Positions 8,082 to 15,991 of a DNA stretch of 64,000 nucleotides are shown piece after piece (positions within the stretch are counted from its first letter, which is position 1; each line of letters begins with the position of its first letter). The translations under genes were made by a program, and so were the position numbers. This stretch comes from Persicirhabdus sediminis (lineage in GTDB: Bacteria; Verrucomicrobiota; Verrucomicrobiia; Verrucomicrobiales; Akkermansiaceae): the NCBI RefSeq assembly GCF_016595495.1, contig NZ_JAENIM010000039.1, positions 62,001 through 126,000 of the forward strand, in the 5' to 3' direction. A model generated the notes under the pieces. The model ran no database searches. It was not told where the DNA came from and saw only the letters and a program-made list of their open reading frames with translations.

Positions 8082-8223
8082 GAAAATCGCCCGCTGCGCA
8101 GGGTGGCTGCAGTGAGCCTGCAGCTGGCATGCGCGAGTTGATGCTGACTGACTGCCTGTCACTTTATTGGGCCTGTGGTTTTGCCGTTATGATTAGGCAA
8201 GGCTGATTGTGTCCTATTGTTTC

Positions 8224-8329
8224 GCCCCTTCAGGGCTTTATTTCTAGGGGGCGGTTTCCTAGGGTGGCGTTGCACCTTCGGCGCTTCCTTACCCTAGGCT
8301 GGCATTTTTTGCCCCTTTGCGGCTGGGGT
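8224..8329 (+). repeat. Palindrome-rich REP-like element, copy B
   Basis: It contains the hairpin GCCC-CTTCA-GGGC, then CCTAGGGTGGCGTTGC, a CACCTTCGGCGC hairpin, CTTACCCTAGGCTGGCATTTTTTGC in two blocks, and a terminal GCCCCTTTGCGGC. It matches copy A in inverted orientation, element for element. Its terminal end runs directly into the 24-bp array, just as copy A runs into the 18-bp array. Confidence 0.7.
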
Positions 8330-8510
8330 GTTTGGTGGATTTGCGGCTGGGGTGTTTGGTGGATTTGCGGCTGGGGTGTTTGGTGGATTTGCGGCTGGGG
8401 TGTTTGGTGGATTTGCGGCTGGGGTGTTTGGTGGATTTGCGGCTGGGGTGTTTGGTGGATTTGCGGCTGGGGTGTTTGGTGGATTTGCGGCTGGGGTGTT
8501 TGGTGGATTG
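8319..8510. repeat. 24-bp tandem repeat array, 8 units
   Basis: Eight head-to-tail copies of a 24-bp unit beginning GCGGCTGGGGTG and ending GGTGGATTT. The first seven are identical and the last differs only at its final base. The first bases of the unit are the end of REP-like copy B, so the array seems to have grown from the element border. The frame is open on both strands (GVWWICGW, or NPPNTPAA on minus); I see no evidence that it is translated. Perfect identity implies recent expansion. Confidence 0.93.
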
Positions 8511-8802
8511 GCGGGCGTTGTGGTCAATGATGGCCTTTTTTTGGGGAGTTTTATCTGCTTGTAAGCATTTGTGTTTAGCGGGTTATAAGAATGGGCTTGG
8601 AGCAATCGATGTGGTTAAGTTGTATGATTATTATCACAAAATTTACCCGATTCAGCATGCTGTCGGGTTAATTTTATATTGGTCTTATAGATTTAGATTG
8701 CCTGAATCAGTCGTTTGTCTATTTGTTGTTGTTACATCGAACTAGTCCCCGTCGTTTCGTTGGTGGGTGTTATGTCGTTGTTAACCATGAATAGATACAC
8801 TA
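8511..8802. other. Intergenic region upstream of the PEP-CTERM gene
   Basis: No gene recognised. It contains an inverted repeat at 8645-8668 (listed separately). The final 100 nt should carry the promoter of the PEP-CTERM gene; no strong boxes were seen. Confidence 0.4.
8641..8674. terminator. Inverted repeat with T-rich flanks, possible terminator
   Basis: ACCCGA (8645-8650) pairs with TCGGGT (8663-8668); the loop itself holds the palindrome CAGCATGCTG. AAATTT on one side and TTAATTTT on the other could make it a bidirectional terminator. No gene reads directly into it, so the role is uncertain. Confidence 0.35.
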
Positions 8803-9603
8803 ATGAAATTATTACTAATAACTGCACTAAGCGGAGTTTGTGTGATGTCGACACAGGCGGCTGCGATTATCTATAGTTTTGATACAGCAACGGGTCTTGC
8901 CGCTAGTGGCGATACGTCTGGGCTGACCCTAAGCGCTATTTCAGCCACCCACGGATCTAATTCGGATGCTAGCGGCGATCGCCAGATGGCTCAAGGCTGG
9001 TACTCACGGGATACTGGTGACGATGGAGTCTTTTTTATCTCAGCGCGAAGTTTTGATAATAAAGGCATTGATGCCGCGGACCTTGATATGAATAGCGGAG
9101 CTCCGTCCTATATTTCATTTACTATGGATGCTGGTGCGGGAAATACCTTAAATTTATCCTCTTCTTCGATTAGCTTTGATGCCACCGCTTATGCTGATTC
9201 TACTTTCAGCCAGGTGATTGCCTATAGTGTCTGGGCAAATACTGGAGGTGGATGGACTATGTTGGATGCTATAGATAGCGTGACTGGTGATGCGACCGGT
9301 GCGAGCTCTACCAGCGTGATGTATGCGGATGCCGCCAAGACCACGTCGATTACCGGTTGGGCCTTGACTAGTAACGTTCTGGATACCAGCAAAATGATGA
9401 GTTTTGATATTTCCTCGCTGGGGGATGCAAACCAGTCGGTTGAGTTTGCGGTAGCGATTTCCGGTACTCGTGATAACCACGGTAACTGGGGGGCTAGTAT
9501 TGATAACCTAGCACTGACAGATTTTGCTCCTATCCCTGAGCCATCATCATCAGCGCTGCTCGGTCTAGCTGGCATGGCATTGCTTTTCAGACGTAAGCTC
9601 TAG
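8803..9603 (+). CDS. PEP-CTERM sorted secreted protein
   Basis: 266 residues with an N-terminal signal peptide (MKLLLITALSGVCVMSTQAAA) and a C-terminal sorting signal: IPEPSSS, a hydrophobic helix (ALLGLAGMALLF) and a terminal RRKL. PEP-CTERM proteins are processed by exosortase (EpsH/XrtX family) and retained at the surface or in extracellular polymer. The middle is Ser/Thr/Gly/Asp-rich beta-sandwich with a GNWGASIDNLAL ending often seen before PEP-CTERM tails in Verrucomicrobia. No enzyme motif is visible. It is monocistronic and shares a bidirectional terminator with the convergent gene downstream. The exosortase itself is not in this window. Confidence 0.9.
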   Translation: MKLLLITALSGVCVMSTQAAAIIYSFDTATGLAASGDTSGLTLSAISATHGSNSDASGDRQMAQGWYSRDTGDDGVFFISARSFDNKGIDAADLDMNSGAPSYISFTMDAGAGNTLNLSSSSISFDATAYADSTFSQVIAYSVWANTGGGWTMLDAIDSVTGDATGASSTSVMYADAAKTTSITGWALTSNVLDTSKMMSFDISSLGDANQSVEFAVAISGTRDNHGNWGASIDNLALTDFAPIPEPSSSALLGLAGMALLFRRKL

Positions 9604-9702
9604 TTTCAGCTGATTTGTCTATGTTTATTGGGTTGTCTATCATCTACTAGTTAGGGGGCCAGTTGTGCGCAGGCCGATTACTCTAGCTAGTTGTGAGAGA
9701 TA

Positions 9703-9737
9703 AAAAAACCAGTTGGTCGCGGCGACCAACTGGTTTT
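9703..9737. terminator. Bidirectional rho-independent terminator
   Basis: AAAACCAGTTGGTCGC and GCGACCAACTGGTTTT form an almost perfect inverted repeat (9705-9737) with A-run before and T-run after. It sits between the convergent PEP-CTERM gene and the PKD-domain gene. Confidence 0.9.
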
Positions 9738-9801
9738 GTGATTTGCTATGATAAGGCTCTTATTTAGCCTAATGAGTTAGGCTCAGAGCATCAGGAACAA
9801 G

Positions 9802-12330
9802 TTACTTAGCGCTGATAGTGACGTTGTCGATGTAGAGTTCGTCGCCAGCGCCTGATGCATCGCAACGGAAGCGAACAGAAGCGTCAGCAGCAAAGTTCAG
9901 CATTGATGAATCCACTGTTTCCTCGATGATGTAGGTTACATTGTTCGGGAAAGTTGTGATTTCATCAGCGTTTGTGTTCACCTTCTTGTAGTTACCAATT
10001 TCTACCCACTGGCTGCCGTCGTAGACTTCGAGGAAGAAGTCTTCGTTACCATTGTTGCCATTGAAGCGTACAGTTTGGAATGTAAACTTAACACGCAGTT
10101 GAGAGCTGTTTGATAGGTCGATGCTGTCAGTCAGGTGAGCGATTGAGCTGTCTGACTTGCCCTGCAGGTGGAGTGATCTTTCGAATCCAGCTGGAGCTGT
10201 TTCAGCGGTGCTGTCTACAGTCCAGTTAGAATCAGCTCCAGTTGTTGACCAGTTACCAAGGCCATCTTCAAAGTCATCGAATGTGAGTTCGCTGAATGAG
10301 CCGTCAACAACAGCGTTGTCGAAGTAGAAGATGCCGCCTACGCCGCCGTTACCAGCATTTACGCAGTGAAGGATAATTCTACCTGTAGCTGCTTTAGCAG
10401 GTGCGATAGCTGTTCCTGAGAGCTGGTACCAAGTGTTTGGTGTTGCGTCATTAGGATAGAGGTAGCTAACTGTGAGGATTTCACTGAGTTCGTTGCCACT
10501 GGCATCAAACCACTGCACGCTAAGCTGTGGCTGCCAGCGAGAATCTGAGCGGTTGATCATGGTGTCAACGGCAAGGTTGTAGCTATTGCCTGATGATGCG
10601 TTGAACTCCTGATAGACGTAGCAGTTGTGCCATCTTCCTTTGATCGCAACATTGTCTTCACCGATAACCGGATCGTAGCTGCTGTCAGTTACCCAAATAT
10701 TGCAAGCTGCGCTATCTGGCTTAACGCGAGTCCAGCAACCGGCGTCAAAGTTAGTGTCTTGATAGCCACCTGCTGTGGAGCCGGCGAAATCACAATTTTC
10801 GAGTGCGTTACCAGTTGGTTCTTCTTCAACTACAGGAGCAGCGATTTCAATAACAGTATTGTCAGTAGATTCAGCGCCGTCGTTGTCTGTAACGGTTAGC
10901 TGGATGATGTGAATGCCATCACTCAGTCTAACTGATGCAGTTTTACCAGTAGCGATTTGGCTACCATTTTCAGTCCAGACATAGCTCACGATGCTGCCAT
11001 CGCTGTCTGATGATGCGGATCCGTCGAGGGTAACTGTTTCACCTTCAAGACCGTCAGAGTCAGGCAGGGTGAGGTCGCCACCAGCGTTTGCTGTTGGGGC
11101 GATGTTTTCAGCTGCGACTGGGCCGTAACCGATGAGTTCGCGGCTGTCTTCTGTAAGGTCAACTTTAGCTGGAGAATTTGCAGCTGAGTTGTATTCGCCA
11201 CCTTCAAGGCCAAGGAGGTAATCACGTGGGTAGTCACCAAACCAGTGCTTGAAGTACCATGAATAAGTGTGGATAACGAGACGGTCGAAACCAGCATTGT
11301 CTTCGAAGCGGTTGACGGTTTCATGCATCATGTCTTCCCATGTAGTGCCATCTGTTGAGCCTACTTTGAAGCGTGTTGCATCAGATTCAGCAGTCAGTTC
11401 TTCGTACCAAGTTTCTTTGTCAGCATTTGTCCAGGCATCTTCGAGGTCAGCGAGCTCGCTGCCAATAGCGGCTGTGCGGCCAATGCTTTCAGCGTAGCTG
11501 ATCACCTTGTTGGACCAGTTGTAAACGGTGTTTGGTGTATCACTGTAGGCCATCAGCACACTGTGGTGGAGCCAGTCCTGCATGTGCTCGTTCATTACTT
11601 TGGTCTCACCATTGTAGGTTACACTTTGGTTGCGCCAAGTTGGACGGAGCGCTTGAGAGGTGAGTAGGTCTGAGCCAGTTTCTTCGATCCAGTCGTAGGC
11701 ACGTTTGGTATTTTCCAGCATGCCAACGTAGACCGATTGGTCATTTGGCTCCTGATCACCGTGGATACCTGCAAAACGAGCTTCTGGGTATTTTTTGTTA
11801 AAGGTGTCTACCGCTTTAGCAATGGTGAGAGTCTGTTTGGTATTGTTTACCAATGTTGCACTGTCTCTATCATCATTGAGGTAGTACATGTACCAAATTT
11901 GGATGCCACGCTCGTTTGCTTCTTTAAGGAAATCCAGCATGTGCTCTTCGGCATAGTCGATTGTTCCGCTGTTGTAGTTAGTCCACTGGTAGGTACCAGT
12001 AAACATATAGATCACGCGGATAGATTTGTTTTCGCAAAAATCAAAGAACATGTCTCTTGACCCTTTGTAGTTTGCGAAGAACTGATCTTTAGAGTTTTTA
12101 ACTCCATCCCAGTTGCGGTTGGCTGTTTTATTGCCATCCACTGAGACTGGGTTCCAAACCCACATGGCGCGGCGGGCTTCGACGTCAAATTTGGCCCACT
12201 CAGTGGAGCCGTTCCATTCATCCGCATGCAGCGTTTCGCATGAGAATGCCGCAGCTATAGCAGCTGCACCTAGCAGTGAAGACGTCATGCGTCTTAGTGC
12301 TCTCCGGTATCTTTTGTTATCAGTTTTCAT
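9802..12330 (-). CDS. Large secreted protein: TIM-barrel-like domain, PKD domain and two beta-sandwich modules
   Basis: 842 residues with a twin-basic N-terminus (MKTDNKRYRRALRRM) and a signal peptide. Residues about 45-375 look like a TIM-barrel hydrolase-type domain, with AMWVWNP, IRVIYMFTGTYQW, GIQIWYMYYLND and GIHGDQEPND (Glu194 in an acidic cluster could be catalytic). A PKD domain spans about 411-497 (PTANAGGD...LDGSASSDSDGSI...TVTDNDGAES). Two jelly-roll, carbohydrate-binding-like modules follow (about 508-675 and 680-842), each with a YIDN or YFDNAVVDG end motif. There is no C-terminal sorting signal. A role in polysaccharide binding or degradation is inferred from the architecture; I cannot assign a glycoside hydrolase family. 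It ends at a shared terminator. Confidence 0.75.
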   Translation of the reverse strand: MKTDNKRYRRALRRMTSSLLGAAAIAAAFSCETLHADEWNGSTEWAKFDVEARRAMWVWNPVSVDGNKTANRNWDGVKNSKDQFFANYKGSRDMFFDFCENKSIRVIYMFTGTYQWTNYNSGTIDYAEEHMLDFLKEANERGIQIWYMYYLNDDRDSATLVNNTKQTLTIAKAVDTFNKKYPEARFAGIHGDQEPNDQSVYVGMLENTKRAYDWIEETGSDLLTSQALRPTWRNQSVTYNGETKVMNEHMQDWLHHSVLMAYSDTPNTVYNWSNKVISYAESIGRTAAIGSELADLEDAWTNADKETWYEELTAESDATRFKVGSTDGTTWEDMMHETVNRFEDNAGFDRLVIHTYSWYFKHWFGDYPRDYLLGLEGGEYNSAANSPAKVDLTEDSRELIGYGPVAAENIAPTANAGGDLTLPDSDGLEGETVTLDGSASSDSDGSIVSYVWTENGSQIATGKTASVRLSDGIHIIQLTVTDNDGAESTDNTVIEIAAPVVEEEPTGNALENCDFAGSTAGGYQDTNFDAGCWTRVKPDSAACNIWVTDSSYDPVIGEDNVAIKGRWHNCYVYQEFNASSGNSYNLAVDTMINRSDSRWQPQLSVQWFDASGNELSEILTVSYLYPNDATPNTWYQLSGTAIAPAKAATGRIILHCVNAGNGGVGGIFYFDNAVVDGSFSELTFDDFEDGLGNWSTTGADSNWTVDSTAETAPAGFERSLHLQGKSDSSIAHLTDSIDLSNSSQLRVKFTFQTVRFNGNNGNEDFFLEVYDGSQWVEIGNYKKVNTNADEITTFPNNVTYIIEETVDSSMLNFAADASVRFRCDASGAGDELYIDNVTISAK

Positions 12331-12770
12331 AGTTCGTTAATTAGGGTTTTTCTAGCAATACTTCATATGATCAATGGAGGCGAAGTGGTTGATTGTATGA
12401 CGTATGGTTTATTTGCTAGTCCGTATGCCTATATGGATTACTGATGAGCATGTCGATGAGTAAAGATTTCAAATATGAACTAAATCGTCGAAATTGATTG
12501 CGATTTAACAAAAGTGATTGCTGTTTTAAGTTAAATTGCCTGTCTAAATATTGACCATTTGCGCTGGTGTTTTTGTTCATTGTTTAGTGCTGTATGTGCG
12601 ATTTTTCAATTACTTACGGGTGATGTCTAGCGAATCGATTAATTAGAAAATCTATCGCCTTACGGGATAGTTGTGCGTATCTGTCAATGTTAATCATAAA
12701 AAATACAAATCTGAGTTAATACCTATCTGTCTAGCTGGTGGCTGCATGACGATGGCGCTGTCTGTACTTT
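12331..12770. other. Intergenic region between divergent genes
   Basis: About 440 nt, strongly AT-rich, between the divergent PKD-domain gene and the GNAT gene. No ORF or hairpin of note was seen. It should contain the promoter of the minus-strand gene. Confidence 0.4.
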
Positions 12771-12802
12771 TTGACATTACGGATCGTATAGTGAATTATA
12801 GT
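12771..12802 (+). promoter_or_regulatory. Candidate promoter of the GNAT gene
   Basis: A consensus TTGACA lies at 12771-12776. Possible -10 boxes are AATTAT (12794-12799, spacer 17) or TATAGT (12797-12802, spacer 20). The start codon is at 12808, so the transcript would be nearly leaderless. Confidence 0.35.
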
Positions 12803-12807
12803 AAGGT

Positions 12808-13365
12808 ATGAGTTGCGACACTTTGAATTATGAAATGCATACTTGTGATATAGATGGGCAAGATGCGCTTAGTGAGTTGTTTTTTGAGACCTTTTTGCGA
12901 TCTGAGGGAAAACAAGAAGCTAAGTTGATAGGTCGCTTAGTTAGTGATTTGCTAGCTGATACCTCGGCAGGTGATTTGTATGTATTCGTAGCTAAATCTG
13001 CCGATGAGTTGGCTGGGGGAATCTTGTTTTCGCGGCTGAGCTTTGATGTCGGCATTGAGGCATTTATTATGGCTCCAGTGGCGGTTCATCCGGATTTCCA
13101 GCGACGTGGTATTGGTCAGCGCCTGATTAACTATGCATTGGCTGAACTGTGCAAACTAAGGGTGGAGTTAGTTGTCACCTACGGAGATCCTGATTTTTAT
13201 ACTAAGGTGGGATTCCTGCATGTTGAAGAAGCGCGCATCCCAGCACCGCTGAACTTGCAATATCCAGCTGGCTGGCTGGCGCAGTCATTGTGTGGCGGCG
13301 AGATTCCTTACTTAGCTGGCTGCTCTCGTTGTGTGCCTGCTTTGAATCGCCCTGAGTATTGGTAG
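12808..13365 (+). CDS. GNAT-family N-acetyltransferase (YhbS-like)
   Basis: 185 residues. The acetyl-CoA binding motif A is present as VAVHPDFQRRGIGQRL (about 91-106, Q/R-x-x-G-x-G at 98-103). Later GDPDFYTKVGFLHVEEA is the typical YhbS-like segment in which the Tyr helps catalysis. The substrate is unknown; relatives acetylate small amines or amino acids. Upstream lies a possible TTGACA promoter. The following gene starts 119 nt downstream with its own upstream region, so this may be a single-gene unit. Confidence 0.88.
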   Translation: MSCDTLNYEMHTCDIDGQDALSELFFETFLRSEGKQEAKLIGRLVSDLLADTSAGDLYVFVAKSADELAGGILFSRLSFDVGIEAFIMAPVAVHPDFQRRGIGQRLINYALAELCKLRVELVVTYGDPDFYTKVGFLHVEEARIPAPLNLQYPAGWLAQSLCGGEIPYLAGCSRCVPALNRPEYW

Positions 13366-13484
13366 CTAGATGTTGTCTATATTTTCTGCATGGAAATATA
13401 GACAGAGGTTCTAAAATGTAGACAAATTATTGACATTGTCTAGTTTTTGGTGAACATTGCCTGTGTTGTCAACCCTATCTCCCT

Positions 13485-14042
13485 ATGAATTTATCTCACA
13501 TGAGCGCCCTATTTTTTGTTTTTGGTCAAGCTGTAGCTACTCCTCTTCAGGCTGATTCCCCGCAACTGCTGACGGATTTTTCCACGGCTGGCGGTTACGC
13601 GTGGGGGAGCATCACGGATACGGTGATGGGCGGTCGCTCAAGTGGTAAAGTGGCTATTAAGCAGGGAAAGCTGAAATTCAGCGGTGAGGTATCACTGGAG
13701 AACAATGGTGGTTTTGCCTCCATGCGCAGCCAGAATGATCCGCTGGACCTGTCAGCTTACCAGGGCATCGAGCTGCGAATCAAAGGCGATGGGCGGTCTT
13801 ATTATCTGACCTGTAGAGATTCCACCAAATCACGCCGCGCCTTTTGGGCTCCAGTGCAAACTAAGCCGGGGAGTTGGATGACGATTCGCATTCCTTTTGA
13901 TGAATTTTACGCCACTTATTTTGGCCGCAAGGTTCCCAGCCGCAAGCTCAAGCTAGATCATGTGTGTAGCATTGGCCTGATGTTATACGATAAGCAAGCT
14001 GGTGCCTTTTCCGTGGAGCTAGACAGCATCAAGGTTTATTGA
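13485..14042 (+). CDS. Secreted CIA30-domain protein
   Basis: 185 residues. An N-terminal hydrophobic stretch (MSALFFVFGQAVATPLQA) reads as a signal peptide. The rest is one CIA30 (NDUFAF1-like) domain: ITDTVMGGRSSG, then EVSLENNGGFASMRS, IELRIKGDGRSYYL, and IPFDEFYATYFGRKVP, closing with the GLMLYDKQAGAFSVELDSIKVY strand pair. The domain is a galactose-binding-like jelly roll. In eukaryotes CIA30 helps assemble complex I; bacterial secreted versions are uncharacterised and probably bind carbohydrate or another ligand. A weak TTGACA lies near 13430. Function inferred from fold only. Confidence 0.85.
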   Translation: MNLSHMSALFFVFGQAVATPLQADSPQLLTDFSTAGGYAWGSITDTVMGGRSSGKVAIKQGKLKFSGEVSLENNGGFASMRSQNDPLDLSAYQGIELRIKGDGRSYYLTCRDSTKSRRAFWAPVQTKPGSWMTIRIPFDEFYATYFGRKVPSRKLKLDHVCSIGLMLYDKQAGAFSVELDSIKVY

Positions 14043-14170
14043 CCTGAGCAGGTGGCTATTGGTGAGTGGTGAATGGTCGTGGTAAACCAGTTTCTCTAGC
14101 TACGTGGAGAAATTTCCAGCGGAAGCATTTTCTGATAGCCTGATTCAGCTGGCTGGTCATTAATGGGCAC

Positions 14171-15280
14171 ATGCAGAGTGATCACGGCCAGTTAATGATC
14201 TTGGGGGTTCCGGGAACGGAACTCACAGCGGCGGATATTGAGCTTTACCAGCGCATCCAGCCGGGTGGGTTTATTTTGTTTGGGCGCAATGTTGAGAGTC
14301 CAGAACAGCTAGCCAAACTGACCGCAGATTTGCTTGAGGTGACTGATGAAAAACCAATCATTGCGATTGATCAAGAAGGTGGGCGCGTCACGCGAACCAA
14401 AGAAATCGGCCACGCGCCGCCAAGTGCTCAGGAGCTACGTGAAAACGGTGACCTCGGCATGATCAGCTGGCACGGGCTGGTGACTGGCGATGTGCTACGA
14501 GTTTTGGGATTTAATATGAACTTCGCGCCTGTGCTGGATATCTCCTACGATGACGCCGCCGATAATGCATTGCGAGGTCGTTGTTATGGTAAAGATGCCC
14601 AGGAGGTGATCACCAATGCGGGCATCTTTAACCGCAACATGAGACGGCGCAAAATTAACTCCTGCGGCAAACATTTTCCTAGCTGCGGGCTGAGTGATTG
14701 CGACCCTCATCACGGCTTGCCGGTGATCGACAAAACCATCGACGAGATGATGAAAAGCGATTTGCTGCCGTACAATGCGCTGATGCCAGAGATGGATGCC
14801 ATCATGACCTGCCACGCGCATTTTTCAGCGGTGGACGGTGATCAGCCGGGCTTACCGGGCTCGTTTTCCAAAAAGATCGTCACTCATCTACTGCGCTGGC
14901 AACTCGGCTACGAAGGGCTCATCATCACGGACGACCTCGATATGGGGGCGATTGTCGACCACTACGGTCGCGGGCCAGATGTGGAAATGGCCATCCGCGC
15001 TGGCAATGACATGGTGATGATTTGCCACCAGATCGACTCCGCCGAGCAGGCGCTGGAGCAACTGAAAAAGCTGCCCGACTCGGTGACTGTGGATTCGCTC
15101 AAGCGCATCAAGAAGTTTAAGAAAAAGCGGCTGCCGAAAAAAATGCACTTCAACCGCAAGCAGTGGGATAAGCTGGATGCTGAAACCCTCGAGCTGCGCA
15201 AAGCGGTGCTCGGTGATGAACTGGCGCTAAATCCAGAATTGGCCAGCCAGCCAGTTAATTCTCCTGTAGAAGAGTATTAA
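14171..15280 (+). CDS. nagZ: GH3 beta-N-acetylhexosaminidase, NagZ-like
   Basis: 369 residues, cytosolic (no signal peptide). NagZ releases N-acetylglucosamine from peptidoglycan fragments during cell-wall recycling. Family marks: GGFILFGRN (32-40), IAIDQEGGRVTR (65-76), NFAPVLDI (117-124), RGRCYGKD (135-142), KHFPSCG (167-173), D178-P-H180 carrying the expected Asp-His acid/base dyad, and IITDDLDMGAI (251-261) carrying the nucleophile Asp. The usual KHFPGHG loop reads KHFPSCG here, so one of the substrate-contacting positions has changed. The C-terminus is Lys-rich (KKFKKKRLPKKM). A CCAGCTGG-type terminator lies about 90 nt downstream. Confidence 0.88.
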   Translation: MQSDHGQLMILGVPGTELTAADIELYQRIQPGGFILFGRNVESPEQLAKLTADLLEVTDEKPIIAIDQEGGRVTRTKEIGHAPPSAQELRENGDLGMISWHGLVTGDVLRVLGFNMNFAPVLDISYDDAADNALRGRCYGKDAQEVITNAGIFNRNMRRRKINSCGKHFPSCGLSDCDPHHGLPVIDKTIDEMMKSDLLPYNALMPEMDAIMTCHAHFSAVDGDQPGLPGSFSKKIVTHLLRWQLGYEGLIITDDLDMGAIVDHYGRGPDVEMAIRAGNDMVMICHQIDSAEQALEQLKKLPDSVTVDSLKRIKKFKKKRLPKKMHFNRKQWDKLDAETLELRKAVLGDELALNPELASQPVNSPVEEY

Positions 15281-15676
15281 TAATGGATAATGGCGGTGAG
15301 TTGGCGCAGGCCAGCTAGCCAGAGTTGATAATCTCACAGAAATTTCACCCGAGTGAGGTTTATTTCATCGTCCAGCTGGCTGCCAGCTGGACGATTTTTG
15401 TTATCTAAAGGGTCGCATTTTCCAGCTGGAGGAAGTTTTTTGCCAGAAATTCAACAAAATCACCGGCAAAAGGTGGGTGATTGGGAAATTTTTGAGACGA
15501 AAAATGGGCCGTTTTGCAGGCAAACTTGCTAACAGGTCGGATTTTCCCGTCCAGCTGAGAAGAAATGCTGAAAAAGACTGCGGAGTTGTGTTTCTTTGGA
15601 TTCCTTGATTATCAATAGTTTCTGTAATGATGTGTTTTGCTTGGGAAAAAAAAGTAACTATTGATGCCTTTTTATC
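15281..15676. other. Intergenic region between nagZ and tRNA-Phe
   Basis: Holds a terminator (15367-15399) and several CCAGCTGG-like words (15371, 15386, 15421, 15551). No gene recognised. Confidence 0.4.
15367..15399 (+). terminator. Rho-independent terminator after nagZ
   Basis: ATCGTCCAGCTGG (15367-15379) pairs with CCAGCTGGACGAT (15383-15395), loop CTG, then a T-run. The stem is built from two copies of the CCAGCTGG word. Confidence 0.85.
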
Positions 15677-15705
15677 TTGTGCGGGATGAGGTTTTCCCTT
15701 AAGAA
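15677..15705 (+). promoter_or_regulatory. Candidate promoter of tRNA-Phe
   Basis: TTGTGC (15677-15682), 17-nt spacer, TAAGAA (15700-15705), then a GC-rich discriminator (GTCGCCGCGC), similar in design to the tRNA-Thr promoters. Confidence 0.4.
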
Positions 15706-15759
15706 GTCGCCGCGCTCAGCGCACCCCACACAGCTGCCACACGGCACTGAGTAAAACGG

Positions 15760-15835
15760 GGCCCAATAGCTCAGTTGGTAGAGCAGCGGATTGAAAATCC
15801 GCGTGTCCTTGGTTCGAATCCGAGTTGGGCCACCA
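15760..15835 (+). tRNA. tRNA-Phe(GAA)
   Basis: 76 nt with encoded CCA. Acceptor stem GGCCCAA/TTGGGCC, anticodon stem GCGGA/TCCGC with loop TTGAAAA (anticodon GAA), T-arm CTTGG-TTCGAAT-CCGAG. Confidence 0.97.
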
Positions 15836-15876
15836 TTTTAAACCTCACGGTTTGGTGGTAGCAGAGTACAAAATTA

Positions 15877-15904
15877 GCCGATCTGATTCAGATCGGCTTT
15901 TTTG
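15877..15904 (+). terminator. Terminator of tRNA-Phe
   Basis: GCCGATCTG (15877-15885), loop ATT, CAGATCGGC (15889-15897) and a run of seven T. Confidence 0.9.
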
Positions 15905-15991
15905 TGTCTGGGGATTGGACAGGTGGGGGAGTTTGCGCCCGCTACAGCGAGCGCTGGCTGATGGCTAGTAGCTGGCTAGCTCATCGCTGGA

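Noticed and set aside
6085-8510. CRISPR array
   Set aside because: Units are directly contiguous with no unique spacers, and no cas genes are present.
8207-8605. Open frames through the 24-bp array (GVWWICGW or NPPNTPAA repeats)
   Set aside because: Same arithmetic reason; the array is identical DNA units growing from the end of a REP-like element.
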